Source: an uncultured Bacteroidales bacterium
GTDB taxonomy: Bacteria; Bacteroidota; Bacteroidia; Bacteroidales; UBA932
Assembly: GCA_905235445.1 (NCBI GenBank)
Contig: CAJOLJ010000077.1
Span: 1 to 34,092, forward strand
Length of the DNA stretch: 34,092 nucleotides
Direction: 5' to 3'
A model generated the notes under the pieces. The model was not told the origin of the DNA. It was given only the letters and a program-made list of their open reading frames with translations, and did not search any database. Shown piece after piece: positions 26,475 to 34,092 of this stretch. Position 1 is the stretch's first letter. Each line of letters opens with the position of its first letter. The position numbers and the translations under genes are program-made.

Positions 26475-27194
26475 ATGAAAAATATCCTGGATAACCTTAT
26501 GACCCATATGAGGGAATACGTGTTTCCGCAGTATTACCCGTCCTCCGATGCGGAGGGGAGAATCAGGCGGATTCTTCCTTCCCTCGGGGCGGAGGGCCTC
26601 GACAGTGAGGCCCTCATGCTCACCCTCCCTGAAATCCGTCGCAAAATGGGAACCGATGTCCTGGCCATCTCACACTCGGACCCGGCTGTCTCTTCGCATG
26701 AGGAGATTATAAGGTGCTACCCCGGAATCGAGGCGGTGCTGCACTACAGGACTGCCCATGCCCTGCTTGGCTGCGGAGCGGCAGTGATTATCCCGAGGAT
26801 GATAACGGAGAGGGCGCATTCAATGACGGGGATCGACATCCATCCCTGCGCCAGGATAGGGGAGTACTTCGCCATTGACCACGGGACGGGGATAGTGATA
26901 GGGAAAACGTCCATTATCGGGAACCATGTGACCTTGTACCAGGGCGTGACCCTCGGGGCCAAGAATTTCTCCTACGACGAGGCGGGTGTGCCGAAGGACA
27001 TCCCCAGGCATCCGATACTGGAGGACAATGTGACGGTATACTCGAACACATCCATCCTGGGGCGGATAACCATAGGCCATGACTCCATCATCGGAGGAAA
27101 TGTCTGGCTCACGGCAGATGTGCCTCCCCACTCGAGGATCCTGCAGGGTAAGGCCATCTACTTAAGGGAATTTTCCGGAGGTGAAGGAATCTGA
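26475..27194 (+). CDS. cysE: Serine O-acetyltransferase
   Basis: The 239-residue enzyme transfers acetyl from acetyl-CoA to L-serine, the committed step of cysteine synthesis. An N-terminal helical domain (to about residue 105) precedes a left-handed beta-helix of hexapeptide repeats (GKTSIIGNHVTLYQGVTLGA and following). Asp121 in GIDIHP and His136 in AIDHGTG match the catalytic pair of CysE, and RHP at 178-180 holds the second active-site His. The chain ends GGEGI. A C-terminal Ile is what inserts into the CysK active site in the cysteine synthase complex, so complex formation with the adjacent CysK is likely. Start: the ATG at 26475; no promoter was evident in the 73-base gap, so it is probably co-transcribed with cysK. 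Confidence 0.93.
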   Translation: MKNILDNLMTHMREYVFPQYYPSSDAEGRIRRILPSLGAEGLDSEALMLTLPEIRRKMGTDVLAISHSDPAVSSHEEIIRCYPGIEAVLHYRTAHALLGCGAAVIIPRMITERAHSMTGIDIHPCARIGEYFAIDHGTGIVIGKTSIIGNHVTLYQGVTLGAKNFSYDEAGVPKDIPRHPILEDNVTVYSNTSILGRITIGHDSIIGGNVWLTADVPPHSRILQGKAIYLREFSGGEGI

Positions 27195-27519
27195 CCCCCA
27201 AGCCACCACCAGCGCTCTTCCCCCCTACCCCGCACGGCCACTTTGACAACCCCGGAGGGGTCCTTCATTCCGGTGGAGAAGGTCCCTTTTTCCGGTGCGT
27301 GGTGTCTGGAAGGGTGTTGTAGGACGGCCTCTTTGGGCAGCCTTTCCAGGCGGGGAAGGGCGGGGAAGTGCACCGACCATGAAAAAAATGCCTGAAAGGG
27401 ATGATATTCCAACAAAAAGTTCTTTGAAATCAGAAAGAATGCTTAAATTTGCAGGCTATTTTCCCGCCTAGTGCGGGCACAGGTAATAAAGTAAAACAAC
27501 TAGTTAACAAAAAACACAA
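27195..27519 (+). other. cysE-rpsA intergenic region
   Basis: These 325 bases contain no recognisable gene. ACCCC (27249-27253) and GGGGT (27257-27261) form a short hairpin that may end the cysK-cysE transcript, although the following CCTTCATTCC is a poor T-tract. The middle is G-rich and C-rich without open structure. The last 100 bases are AT-rich and hold the rpsA promoter and leader. Confidence 0.5.
27423..27451 (+). promoter_or_regulatory. Promoter of rpsA (TTTG-N17-TAAATTTG)
   Basis: TTTG at 27423-27426 and TAAATTTG at 27444-27451 match both Bacteroidota promoter elements with a 17-base spacer. Transcription should begin near 27456, leaving a leader of about 65 bases. The 5' end of that leader carries the hairpin CCCGC-CTAGT-GCGGG (27463-27477), and the rest is A-rich up to the ATG, as is usual for highly translated Bacteroidota genes. 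Confidence 0.75.
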
Positions 27520-29385
27520 ATGTCAGAAGAAATCATCAACGAGGTCGTTCCCCAGGAAGAGCCTGCAGTGGAGACTCCCGCAGTCGAGGAACCCCTCAAA
27601 AAAGAAACCAAGAAAACGCAGCTGAATGCATCCGTCGCCCCCGAGGATTTTGACTGGGACGCATTTGAGAGCGAGGCAGACATCTACGGTCACGAGGACA
27701 AGGAGTCCATCGGTCAGGCTTATGACCAGACCCTCTCAAAGGTCGTCGAGAACGAGGTCGTCGAAGGTGTCGTGACCGCCATCTCCAAGAGGGAGGTCAT
27801 CGTTAACATCGGCTACAAGAGCGAGGGAGTCATCGCAGCTCCTGAGTTCCGTTACAATCCTGACCTGAAGGTCGGTGACAAAGTGGAAGTTTACGTGGAG
27901 AGTGCAGAGGACCGCAAGGGCCAGCTCATCCTCTCCCACAAGAAAGCACGCCAGCTCCGTTCTTGGGATATGGTCAACGAGGCTTACGAAAGCGGCGCAG
28001 TCGTCAAGGGTTACATCAAGACCCGCACCAAGGGCGGCATGATCGTGGACGTATTCGGTATCGAGGCATTCCTTCCCGGAAGCCAGATCGACATCAAGCC
28101 CATCCGCGACTACGATGCATATGTCGACCAGAACATGGACTTCAAGATCGTCAAGATCAACCAGGAGTTCCGCAATGTGGTCGTTTCCCACAAAGCTCTC
28201 CTCGAGGCCGAACTCGAGAAGCAGAAGAAGGAAATCATCTCCAAGCTCGAGAAGGGCCAGGTGCTCGAGGGTACCGTCAAGAACATCACCAACTACGGTG
28301 TGTTTGTTGACCTCGGCGGTGTGGACGGTCTCATCCACATTACCGATCTGTCCTGGGGCAGGGTCACCAATCCCGAGGAGGTTGTCTCCCTCGACCAGAA
28401 GATCAAAGTCGTCGTTCTCGACTTCAATGAGCAGCAGAAGAGGATCGCCCTCGGTCTCAAGCAGCTGTCCCCTCATCCTTGGGAGGCTCTTGACCCTGAC
28501 CTCAAGGTCGGTGACAAGGTTACCGGCAAGGTCGTCCTCATCGCTGACTACGGTGCATTCGTGGAGGTCATCCCCGGTGTCGAGGGTCTCATCCACGTCT
28601 CCGAGATGAGCTGGTCACCCCGTCTTCGCATCGCCCAGGATTTCCTGAAAGTCGGCGAGGAAGTCGAGGCACAGGTCCTTTCCCTGGACAGGGAGGCCCG
28701 CAAGATGTCCCTCGGCCTGAAACAGCTTGTCGAGAATCCTTGGGACTCCATCAAGGAGAAATATCCTGTCGGCTCCAAGCATACCGCCACCGTTCGCAAC
28801 ATCACCAATTTCGGTGTGTTCGCAGAGCTTGAGGACGGAATCGAGGGTCTGGTGCACATCTCCGACCTCGCTTGGGACAAGATCAAGCATCCTTCCGAGA
28901 TGGTCCAGCCCGGCGACCAGATCGAGGTTGTCATCCTTGATTTCGATGAGCCCAACCGCAAGCTCAGCCTTGGTCACAAGCAGCTTCTCCCCAACCCTTG
29001 GGACGAGCTCGAGAAGAAGTATCCCCAGGGTGCTGTCGTAGAGGGAACAGTCGCATCCCTGACTGACAAGGGTGCCAACATCCTCCTCGAGGACGGTGCC
29101 GAGGCATTCTGCTTCTCCCGTGACCTGCAGAAGGAAGACGGCAAGAACGCCGTTGTCGGTGACAAGCTCCCGTTCAAGGTTGTCGAACTTCGTCGCAGCA
29201 CCCGCCGCATCCTTCTCTCCCACACCAGGACTTTCGCCGAGGCTCGTGAGGCCAGGGCGGCATCCGAGGCTGAGAGCACCAAGAAGGCTGTCAAGAAGAT
29301 CAACAGCAACATCGAGAAGACTACCCTAGGAGACATCTCCGACCTTGCTGCCCTCAAGGAGAAATTCTCCAAGGAGGAGAACTAG
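27520..29385 (+). CDS. rpsA: 30S ribosomal protein S1
   Basis: This 621-residue protein binds mRNA on the small ribosomal subunit. After an acidic N-terminal extension of about 65 residues (Glu- and Pro-rich), six S1 (OB-fold) domains are visible at about 75-140, 155-225, 243-313, 328-398, 415-485 and 502-570. The central ones show the classic text GTVKNITNYGVFVDLGGVDGLIH, shortened here to its core NYGVFVDL, and the related NFGVFAEL. Domains 1, 2 and 6 are more divergent, as in other bacteria. The tail is Lys/Glu-rich. Codon use is strongly biased to C-ending codons, as expected for an abundant protein. It has its own promoter and is followed by rnz after 24 bases. Confidence 0.96.
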   Translation: MSEEIINEVVPQEEPAVETPAVEEPLKKETKKTQLNASVAPEDFDWDAFESEADIYGHEDKESIGQAYDQTLSKVVENEVVEGVVTAISKREVIVNIGYKSEGVIAAPEFRYNPDLKVGDKVEVYVESAEDRKGQLILSHKKARQLRSWDMVNEAYESGAVVKGYIKTRTKGGMIVDVFGIEAFLPGSQIDIKPIRDYDAYVDQNMDFKIVKINQEFRNVVVSHKALLEAELEKQKKEIISKLEKGQVLEGTVKNITNYGVFVDLGGVDGLIHITDLSWGRVTNPEEVVSLDQKIKVVVLDFNEQQKRIALGLKQLSPHPWEALDPDLKVGDKVTGKVVLIADYGAFVEVIPGVEGLIHVSEMSWSPRLRIAQDFLKVGEEVEAQVLSLDREARKMSLGLKQLVENPWDSIKEKYPVGSKHTATVRNITNFGVFAELEDGIEGLVHISDLAWDKIKHPSEMVQPGDQIEVVILDFDEPNRKLSLGHKQLLPNPWDELEKKYPQGAVVEGTVASLTDKGANILLEDGAEAFCFSRDLQKEDGKNAVVGDKLPFKVVELRRSTRRILLSHTRTFAEAREARAASEAESTKKAVKKINSNIEKTTLGDISDLAALKEKFSKEEN

Positions 29386-29409
29386 GGACCAGGACCAGCC
29401 TGTATCCTT

Positions 29410-30378
29410 ATGGACGAAGGCCTGGAATTCAAACTTACGGTATTGGGCAGCGGCTCGGCCATGCCCATACCGCAAAGGTATCAAAGCGCTCATGTCCTTA
29501 CCGTACATGGGCGCTCTTATTTGATAGACTGTGGTGAAGGGGCTCAGAGGCAGATGATCCGCTACCACATTCCGTTCTCAAGGATTGATGCCATTTTCAT
29601 AAGCCACATCCATGGGGACCACGTTTTCGGTCTCTTCGGCCTGCTTTCCACCATGGCGTTGTCAGGAAGGACTGCTCCGCTGGATATCTACGGCCCCGTC
29701 GCCCTTGGTCCCGTGCTGAATTTCAACAAGTCCTTCTTCGGGGATTTCCTGTCCTTCGAAGTACGTTTCTCTCCCCTTAAGTACAATTCCCCCTCAGGGG
29801 ACCTGGCCGAACCTTTCCTCATCAGGAGCACCAAGGCCCTCGAGGTCTGGGCCATGCCACTTAATCACGGGATAGATACATTCGGATATATTTTCAAGGA
29901 GAGGGAACCCCAGATGAATGTCCGCAGATCGGCCATAGAAAAGTATGGGCTCACCCTCACTGAGATAGGGACCCTGAAGAGGGGAGAGGACGTGGTGCGT
30001 GAAGACGGGACACCCCTTCCCGCCTCGGAAATCTCCTACAGACCGTATTCACCCCGTTCCTATGCCTATGTGAGCGACACCGCTTACTTCGACAAGGAGG
30101 CGCAGTGGCTTCGGGGTGTGAAGCTTCTGTACCACGAGGCCACCTATGCGGAAGAGTTCGCACAGAAGGCCCTCGAGCGTTTCCACTCGACGACGCTCCA
30201 GGCGGCTGCCGTAGCCAGGGACTCTCACGCCGATACCCTTCTCATCGGTCACTTTTCATCAAGTTGCAAGGATCCCGAGGTCTATGAGGCGCAGGCCCGC
30301 ACCATCTTCCCCAATACCTTTGCCCTCTCGGACGGGCAGGAGTTCTCCGTTCCCCTGGACCGGGTCAAACTTGACTAG
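29410..30378 (+). CDS. rnz: Ribonuclease Z (tRNA 3' endonuclease)
   Basis: This 322-residue metallo-beta-lactamase-fold nuclease trims 3' trailers from tRNA precursors. The zinc-binding HxHxDH motif is at 66-71 (ISHIHGDHVFG). Later metal ligands fit NHGIDTFGY and YVSDTAY, and the last His is in LIGHFSS. The short-form length is normal. The start at 29410 lies 24 bases after rpsA, and no promoter was seen between them, so read-through from rpsA is likely. Confidence 0.94.
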   Translation: MDEGLEFKLTVLGSGSAMPIPQRYQSAHVLTVHGRSYLIDCGEGAQRQMIRYHIPFSRIDAIFISHIHGDHVFGLFGLLSTMALSGRTAPLDIYGPVALGPVLNFNKSFFGDFLSFEVRFSPLKYNSPSGDLAEPFLIRSTKALEVWAMPLNHGIDTFGYIFKEREPQMNVRRSAIEKYGLTLTEIGTLKRGEDVVREDGTPLPASEISYRPYSPRSYAYVSDTAYFDKEAQWLRGVKLLYHEATYAEEFAQKALERFHSTTLQAAAVARDSHADTLLIGHFSSSCKDPEVYEAQARTIFPNTFALSDGQEFSVPLDRVKLD

Positions 30379-30434
30379 CCCTTGCCCTGCACCCCTCCCG
30401 GAAATAGCCCTCAACAGATTATACCTTTCCAACC

Positions 30435-31178
30435 ATGAGCAAGAAAGATAAACCACACACTTCACCCGCCAAGGACTCTCCTGAGTCCTCCCAAAGGCCC
30501 CGGAAACCACTATATGACAGAATCCGTCGTACCCTGGCCAAGTTCCTGACGGAAGAACTCCAGGAGACAGAGGATTTCCAGTCGGCAATGGAGATCATGC
30601 AGGTCTTGGTCCCGCTCAGCGAAACCAAGAAGGATGATTTCCATGCATTGGGATTCAACAACAAGTTCCTGTCCGAGGGACGGGGCAAGGAATCGTACCT
30701 GGCCTCTGACAACGCTCCCTACTACATGGTCACTTTCGCAACGGACCTCTATCTGGATTTCGCGGATTTTTACGCGGATATTCTCGAGGCTCTCGAAGAC
30801 CAGTTCGACTGCATCTTGGATGACGAAGAAAAGGACCCCCGGCAAAGGTTCCTGACTCCGTTCACGAAAAAATACCTTGCTGACCACATGGTCTACTATG
30901 CCACCGTGAAAAAACATCTCCGTGAGGTGATGGAGTCGAACAAGGATTCGGAAACTATCTGTGTCAGGCGGGATGCCATCCATGATTATGCGCTCAACCT
31001 GCTTTCCATGGTCGCTATTTACCAGAGAATGCTGGATGAGGCGTTATGGGGTATTGATGAAGATAACGACGGGTACGGGGATGACGACAACGAGGATGAA
31101 GGAAATGAAGGCGGAAATGAAAATGGCGACGCCACTTATTTCCCGTTTTTCCCTCAGGACAGCAAATACAGTAACTGA
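30435..31178 (+). CDS. Hypothetical acidic helical protein, 247 residues
   Basis: The protein is cytoplasmic, without signal peptide or membrane span. Residues 1-30 are charged and Pro/Ser-rich, and about 35-205 are predicted mostly helical (LAKFLTEELQETEDFQSAME and KYLADHMVYYATVKKHLREV). The last 40 residues are an Asp/Glu/Asn/Gly-rich tail (DEDNDGYGDDDNEDEG) ending in FPFFPQDSKYSN. I do not recognise a family. It follows rnz after 56 bases and precedes a cell-wall hydrolase gene. The EDNDGYGDDDNED stretch loosely resembles Ca-binding text, but no EF-hand spacing is clear. Confidence 0.65.
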   Translation: MSKKDKPHTSPAKDSPESSQRPRKPLYDRIRRTLAKFLTEELQETEDFQSAMEIMQVLVPLSETKKDDFHALGFNNKFLSEGRGKESYLASDNAPYYMVTFATDLYLDFADFYADILEALEDQFDCILDDEEKDPRQRFLTPFTKKYLADHMVYYATVKKHLREVMESNKDSETICVRRDAIHDYALNLLSMVAIYQRMLDEALWGIDEDNDGYGDDDNEDEGNEGGNENGDATYFPFFPQDSKYSN

Positions 31179-31247
31179 GACTTCGGACCTTTTTGCGATA
31201 CCGAATTTAATCCCTAAATTAGCGAAACTTTGTCCTTTTGCCGTTAG

Positions 31248-32495
31248 ATGAATTACAGGGTCCCTTCTTCCAGAGTTTTTTTCTTTGTCATGCTGACTCT
31301 TTCCCTCCTCCTGTTGTCGGGGGAGCGTTCCTCGGGTGTTCCGGCCCCCACCGATAGCCGTACCGAGTACATTGAACGCTATTCCCTCATGGCGGTCAGC
31401 GAGATGTACCGCAGCGGTGTGCCTGCCAGCATCACACTGGCCCAGGGCCTTCTGGAATCCGCTGCCGGGAAGTCAGTCCTGGCCACTGAGGCAAACAACC
31501 ATTTCGGGATAAAGTGCGGCAACTGGCAGGGAGCCAAGACATACCATGACGACGATGCCAAGGGCGAGTGCTTCAGGGCATACGATTCACCGCTCGCCTC
31601 GTACCGGGACCATTCCGACCTGCTTCGGTACAGGGACCGTTACAAGCCTCTGTTCGAGAATAAACTCACTGACTACAAAGCATGGGCACGCGGCCTGCAG
31701 AAGGCAGGTTACGCCACGAGCAAGGTATACGCCTCCTCCCTCATCGACCTCATCGAGACCTACAAGCTCAGCGAGTTCGACAGCATGACCATAGCGGATG
31801 TCCGCCGCCTCTATCCGAATGCCTTGACCGGGGAAGAGACCACCGCCCCCGATACCGCAGTAGGTGATGCCGGGAACGGCCAGAACAAGGATAGCGCTTC
31901 AAACAAGAAGGCTTCCAAGAAAAAGAAGAAAAACGACGATTCCGACATTGCCGCTTCCCAGACGGTCACCTACATAGAGGACAATACCGAGATACCGCCT
32001 TCCCCTCTTTCCATCGAGGAACCCGAGAGGATAGAGCGTTCATCCACGTTCTACTTCTCCATGACCCGCCAGGCCTACTCCAAGAACGGGGTCCCGTTCA
32101 TCTATTCGGTGAAGGGTGAGACCCTCAAGAGCATCGCAGCCTCCAACAAGCTCTTCGAGAAAGAGATTCTCCTGTACAATGACATGAAGGGCGCCTCAAC
32201 GACTGAGGAGCTCCTTCCCGGGACCATCATCTATGTCCAGCCCAAGAAGAAGCACTGCAGCAAGGACCTCAGCAAGTACATCGTGGACTCCGAGGGCGAG
32301 ACCCTCTGGGGGATTTCACAGAGGTTCGCCGTGAAACTGGAATCCCTGTGCAAGATGAACGGGTATGATTCCGACGTAGCCCTTCACGAGGGTGACGAAA
32401 TAATCCTCTACGGGCCCTATCTCAAGAAGAAGGTGTCCATTAAACCCATGAAAGCAATCTCAAATGGAAAGGGAAAAGGGAAAGACGAAGCCTAG
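31248..32495 (+). CDS. Secreted glucosaminidase (GH73, FlgJ-like) with two LysM domains
   Basis: The 415-residue exported protein has an N-terminal hydrophobic signal (VFFFVMLTLSLLLLSG). The GH73 N-acetylglucosaminidase domain covers about 40-195: AQGLLESAAGKS holds the likely catalytic Glu70, followed by NNHFGIKC and the YRDHSDLLRYRDRY substrate-groove text. A Lys-rich linker (KKASKKKKKNDD) leads to two C-terminal LysM domains at about 281-332 and 344-393 (VDSEGETLWGISQRFAV), which bind peptidoglycan. It should cleave GlcNAc linkages in the septum or sidewall. Its end overlaps mltG by 32 bases, so two peptidoglycan-cleaving enzymes are co-translated. Confidence 0.9.
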   Translation: MNYRVPSSRVFFFVMLTLSLLLLSGERSSGVPAPTDSRTEYIERYSLMAVSEMYRSGVPASITLAQGLLESAAGKSVLATEANNHFGIKCGNWQGAKTYHDDDAKGECFRAYDSPLASYRDHSDLLRYRDRYKPLFENKLTDYKAWARGLQKAGYATSKVYASSLIDLIETYKLSEFDSMTIADVRRLYPNALTGEETTAPDTAVGDAGNGQNKDSASNKKASKKKKKNDDSDIAASQTVTYIEDNTEIPPSPLSIEEPERIERSSTFYFSMTRQAYSKNGVPFIYSVKGETLKSIAASNKLFEKEILLYNDMKGASTTEELLPGTIIYVQPKKKHCSKDLSKYIVDSEGETLWGISQRFAVKLESLCKMNGYDSDVALHEGDEIILYGPYLKKKVSIKPMKAISNGKGKGKDEA

Positions 32496-33543
32496 GGGAA
32501 AAGGGAAAAGCTGGATTCTTCCGGCCCTCGCCATATGCCTTGTCCTGGCCGCCGTGCTGGGGGGGTCCCTCTATAAGAAGTACTACGACCACAAGGTCCC
32601 TAATTTCACCTCTACCACCGAACTGTATGTACGTCCAGGGGATGACATGTCCTCGCTGAGACAGTACATCCTGGACAGCTGCTCCGCCCTGAACAGGAAG
32701 AGTCTGGAAAGGGCCCTCTCCGAGGAGAATGTAGGGGATATCCCTGCCGGGCATTATACCATAGACCGGGGATGCACTAGCATCTATGTGGCCAGGATGC
32801 TGTCCCGTGGCTGGCAGTCTCCCGTGAAACTTGTCCTCTCCGGGACCATGAGGACCAAGGGGAGCATTGCCAGGAAGATAGCCAACCAGATGATGGTCGA
32901 TTCCGTGGATGTGGCAGCCTCGCTCCAGGATGCGCAGATTCTTTCTTCCTACGGCTTCACGCCGTCCACGGTGTTCTCCCTTTTCATACCTGATACCTAT
33001 GAAATGTACTGGACTGCCTCGGTAGAGGATATCCTTGACCGTCAGAAGAAAGCCTGGGATTCTTTCTGGACGGAGGAGAATAAGAAGAAAGCAGCCCAGA
33101 TATCTCTCACACCGGGGCAGGTATCCGTCCTGGCTTCGATTGTCGAGGCGGAGACAAATAAGCCCGAGGAGATGCCCCGCATCGCAGGAGTATACCTCAA
33201 CCGCCTTCGCAAAGGGATGAGACTGCAGGCGGACCCCACCATTGCATACATACTGGACTATTCCGTGAACAGGATTCTGAGGCGTCATCTTGAAATCGAG
33301 TCCCCATACAATACCTACCTCCACGAGGGTCTTCCTCCGGGCCCCATCTGCGTGCCTACTAAGGCTGCGCTGCAGGCCGTGCTGGGCCCGGAGAAAGGGG
33401 ATTATCTGTATTTCTGTGCCAGTGCCTCTTTCGACGGGACCCATGTCTTCGCGAAGACGCTCTCCGAGCATAACAGGAATGCTGCAGCCTATCAGAAGGC
33501 CCTGAGTGAGTATCAGAGAAAGAAGCGGGGAGCCTCGAAATAG
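32464..33543 (+). CDS. mltG: Endolytic peptidoglycan transglycosylase MltG (YceG-like)
   Basis: MltG cuts nascent glycan strands at the inner membrane and sets their length. The 359-residue protein has a Lys/Arg-rich cytoplasmic start, one membrane span (about 17-37) and a periplasmic YceG domain. The motif ASIVEAET (224-231) places the catalytic Glu at 228. It is followed by MRLQADPT and SPYNTYLHEGLPPGPI, all diagnostic for the family. The ATG at 32464 is the only start that keeps the full membrane segment, which explains the unusual 32-base overlap with the glucosaminidase gene. Confidence 0.94.
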   Translation: MEREKGKTKPRGKGKSWILPALAICLVLAAVLGGSLYKKYYDHKVPNFTSTTELYVRPGDDMSSLRQYILDSCSALNRKSLERALSEENVGDIPAGHYTIDRGCTSIYVARMLSRGWQSPVKLVLSGTMRTKGSIARKIANQMMVDSVDVAASLQDAQILSSYGFTPSTVFSLFIPDTYEMYWTASVEDILDRQKKAWDSFWTEENKKKAAQISLTPGQVSVLASIVEAETNKPEEMPRIAGVYLNRLRKGMRLQADPTIAYILDYSVNRILRRHLEIESPYNTYLHEGLPPGPICVPTKAALQAVLGPEKGDYLYFCASASFDGTHVFAKTLSEHNRNAAAYQKALSEYQRKKRGASK

Positions 33544-33905
33544 ATCCCTGGACAACGAATATTACAATAGGGAGATTCCGGGCAGGAAACTCACTTGATT
33601 TCAAGCTATCTTGCCATGTTCGACCCCATGACCCTGGACCCCGGCGTACCACTCAACTACGACAAAGTCCGGATCCTCCTTCATCTATTCAAGGAACCCG
33701 ATGCCAGTTCGGGTATCAAGCTGACCGATAAACTGCCTCAGACACTGGGGCTGAGCCCCTCCTGCAATCTTCTGTCTGAGCCCAAATTGTCGGGTCGTTT
33801 GTTGCTAGGTCCTGCCTTAGGAGGCAGGACCGGTAGCTTCGACCTTTTCTGGTGCCTTATCTTGCCTGTGTTGACGACTTTGTCGTGGGTGCATCCTTCT
33901 TGTCG
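33544..33905. other. Unrecognised segment after mltG, with hairpins
   Basis: A + strand frame is open from about 33595 to 33930 (111 residues from TTG), but I do not recognise the product, and its second half is Leu/Ser-rich and looks non-coding. GGGGCT-G-AGCCCC lies at 33747-33759. A strong hairpin, GTCCTGCCT (33809-33817) with AGGCAGGAC (33822-33830) around TAGG, follows. On the - strand the frame of the edge gene stays open past its TAA for about 60 more codons. The segment could be the end of a mobile or degenerate element. No transposase signature was seen. Confidence 0.35.
33809..33830. repeat. 9-bp hairpin GTCCTGCCT-TAGG-AGGCAGGAC
   Basis: A perfect 9-bp stem with a 4-base loop lies 76 bases beyond the stop of the - strand edge gene and 266 bases after mltG. 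There is no T-tract on either strand, which argues against a standard intrinsic terminator. It could be a structural end of a mobile element or a stem for RNA stability. Confidence 0.6.
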
Positions 33906-34092
33906 TTACAGCATCTTCCCCTTATGGTAGTAAGGTAAATTCAACAAGTCAAAAATCAACCTCTGGTGCTTGGATGGCGTAGAATATGCCGCTTTTGTTT
34001 TGCCCTCAAAATGTGTTTCCGAGTAAGACGCGACCCACCTGAGCATCTCTTTGTAGTTCATGTAACGTCTTTTGACGATGTCAATGTCCAGG
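33906..34092 (-). CDS. Unidentified protein, C-terminal 61 residues (continues past the right edge)
   Basis: On the - strand a frame enters from the right edge and ends at TAA 33906-33908. It encodes DIVKRRYMNYKEMLRWVAS, then THFEGKTKAAYSTPSK, and ends LPYYHKGKML. The text is basic and aromatic, as in the tails of some DNA-processing enzymes or transposases, but no motif is decisive and I do not assign a family. Codon use is more A/T-ending (AAA, TTT, ACA) than in the genes to the left, which suggests a transferred segment. Confidence 0.5.
   Translation of the reverse strand, partial: LDIDIVKRRYMNYKEMLRWVASYSETHFEGKTKAAYSTPSKHQRLIFDLLNLPYYHKGKML

Noticed and set aside
32440..33555. - strand open frame of 371 codons opposite mltG
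   Set aside because: Shadow of mltG; no recognisable domain, and mltG motifs are complete on the other strand.
1..34092. CRISPR arrays, tRNA or rRNA genes, complete insertion sequences
   Set aside because: No regularly spaced repeats, no cloverleaf with a T-loop signature, and no transposase with terminal repeats were found by reading. A tRNAscan or ISfinder run could not be made here.

Overview
The window looks like a chromosomal segment of a high-GC member of the Bacteroidales (Bacteroidota). The lipoproteins and fimbrillin-like proteins carry BACON, Ig-like and DUF3575 modules. Upstream regions repeatedly show the Bacteroidota -7 element TAnnTTTG, and Shine-Dalgarno sequences are scarce. 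The genus cannot be fixed from the sequence alone; Rikenellaceae or Cryptobacteroides-like lineages are guesses from GC content and gene content.

Layout. (1) 1-3704, + strand: the end of a surface-polysaccharide locus with a lower GC content than the rest. It holds the tail of one glycosyltransferase, a GT4 enzyme, a radical SAM protein and a second GT4 enzyme with a DUF1972-like N-terminus. (2) 3705-4021: a junction with the broken C-terminus of a GNAT acetyltransferase and a perfect 22-bp inverted repeat. (3) 10068-3997, - strand: a four-gene fimbria-like surface locus. It starts with an OmpA-like/DUF3575 outer-membrane protein (split by a frameshift) and continues with two fimbrillin/anchor-like lipoproteins and a 924-residue multidomain lipoprotein whose last residues are frameshifted. 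(4) 10320-14480, + strand: housekeeping genes tgt, an lptF/lptG-type permease, dut and murF. (5) obgE (-), a BACON/MORN secreted protein (+), two orphan hypotheticals, and a giant helicase-nuclease of the DUF4011/DUF3320 type split by one frameshift. (6) 25218-27194: a cysteine biosynthesis transcription unit, cysK then cysE. (7) 27520-33543, + strand: rpsA, rnz, a hypothetical gene, a glucosaminidase with LysM domains, and mltG. (8) 33544-34092: an unrecognised, compositionally different segment with the C-terminus of a - strand gene that leaves the window.

The most notable discovery is the cysK leader. A promoter at 25218-25248 is followed almost at once by a 26-codon open frame (25256-25336) with three consecutive Cys codons. 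Those codons sit at the foot of a hairpin, and an intrinsic terminator lies downstream (25362-25388). One arm of the hairpin is complementary to the 5' arm of the terminator. This is the architecture of ribosome-mediated transcription attenuation that senses charged tRNA-Cys, placed upstream of the two genes that make cysteine. I do not know of a described cysteine attenuator of this kind in Bacteroidota.

Three independent single-base-type frameshifts occur in large or surface genes (about 4030, 9415 and 22580). They may be real inactivations or assembly errors, and read-level data would decide. No tRNA, rRNA, CRISPR array or complete insertion sequence was recognised.
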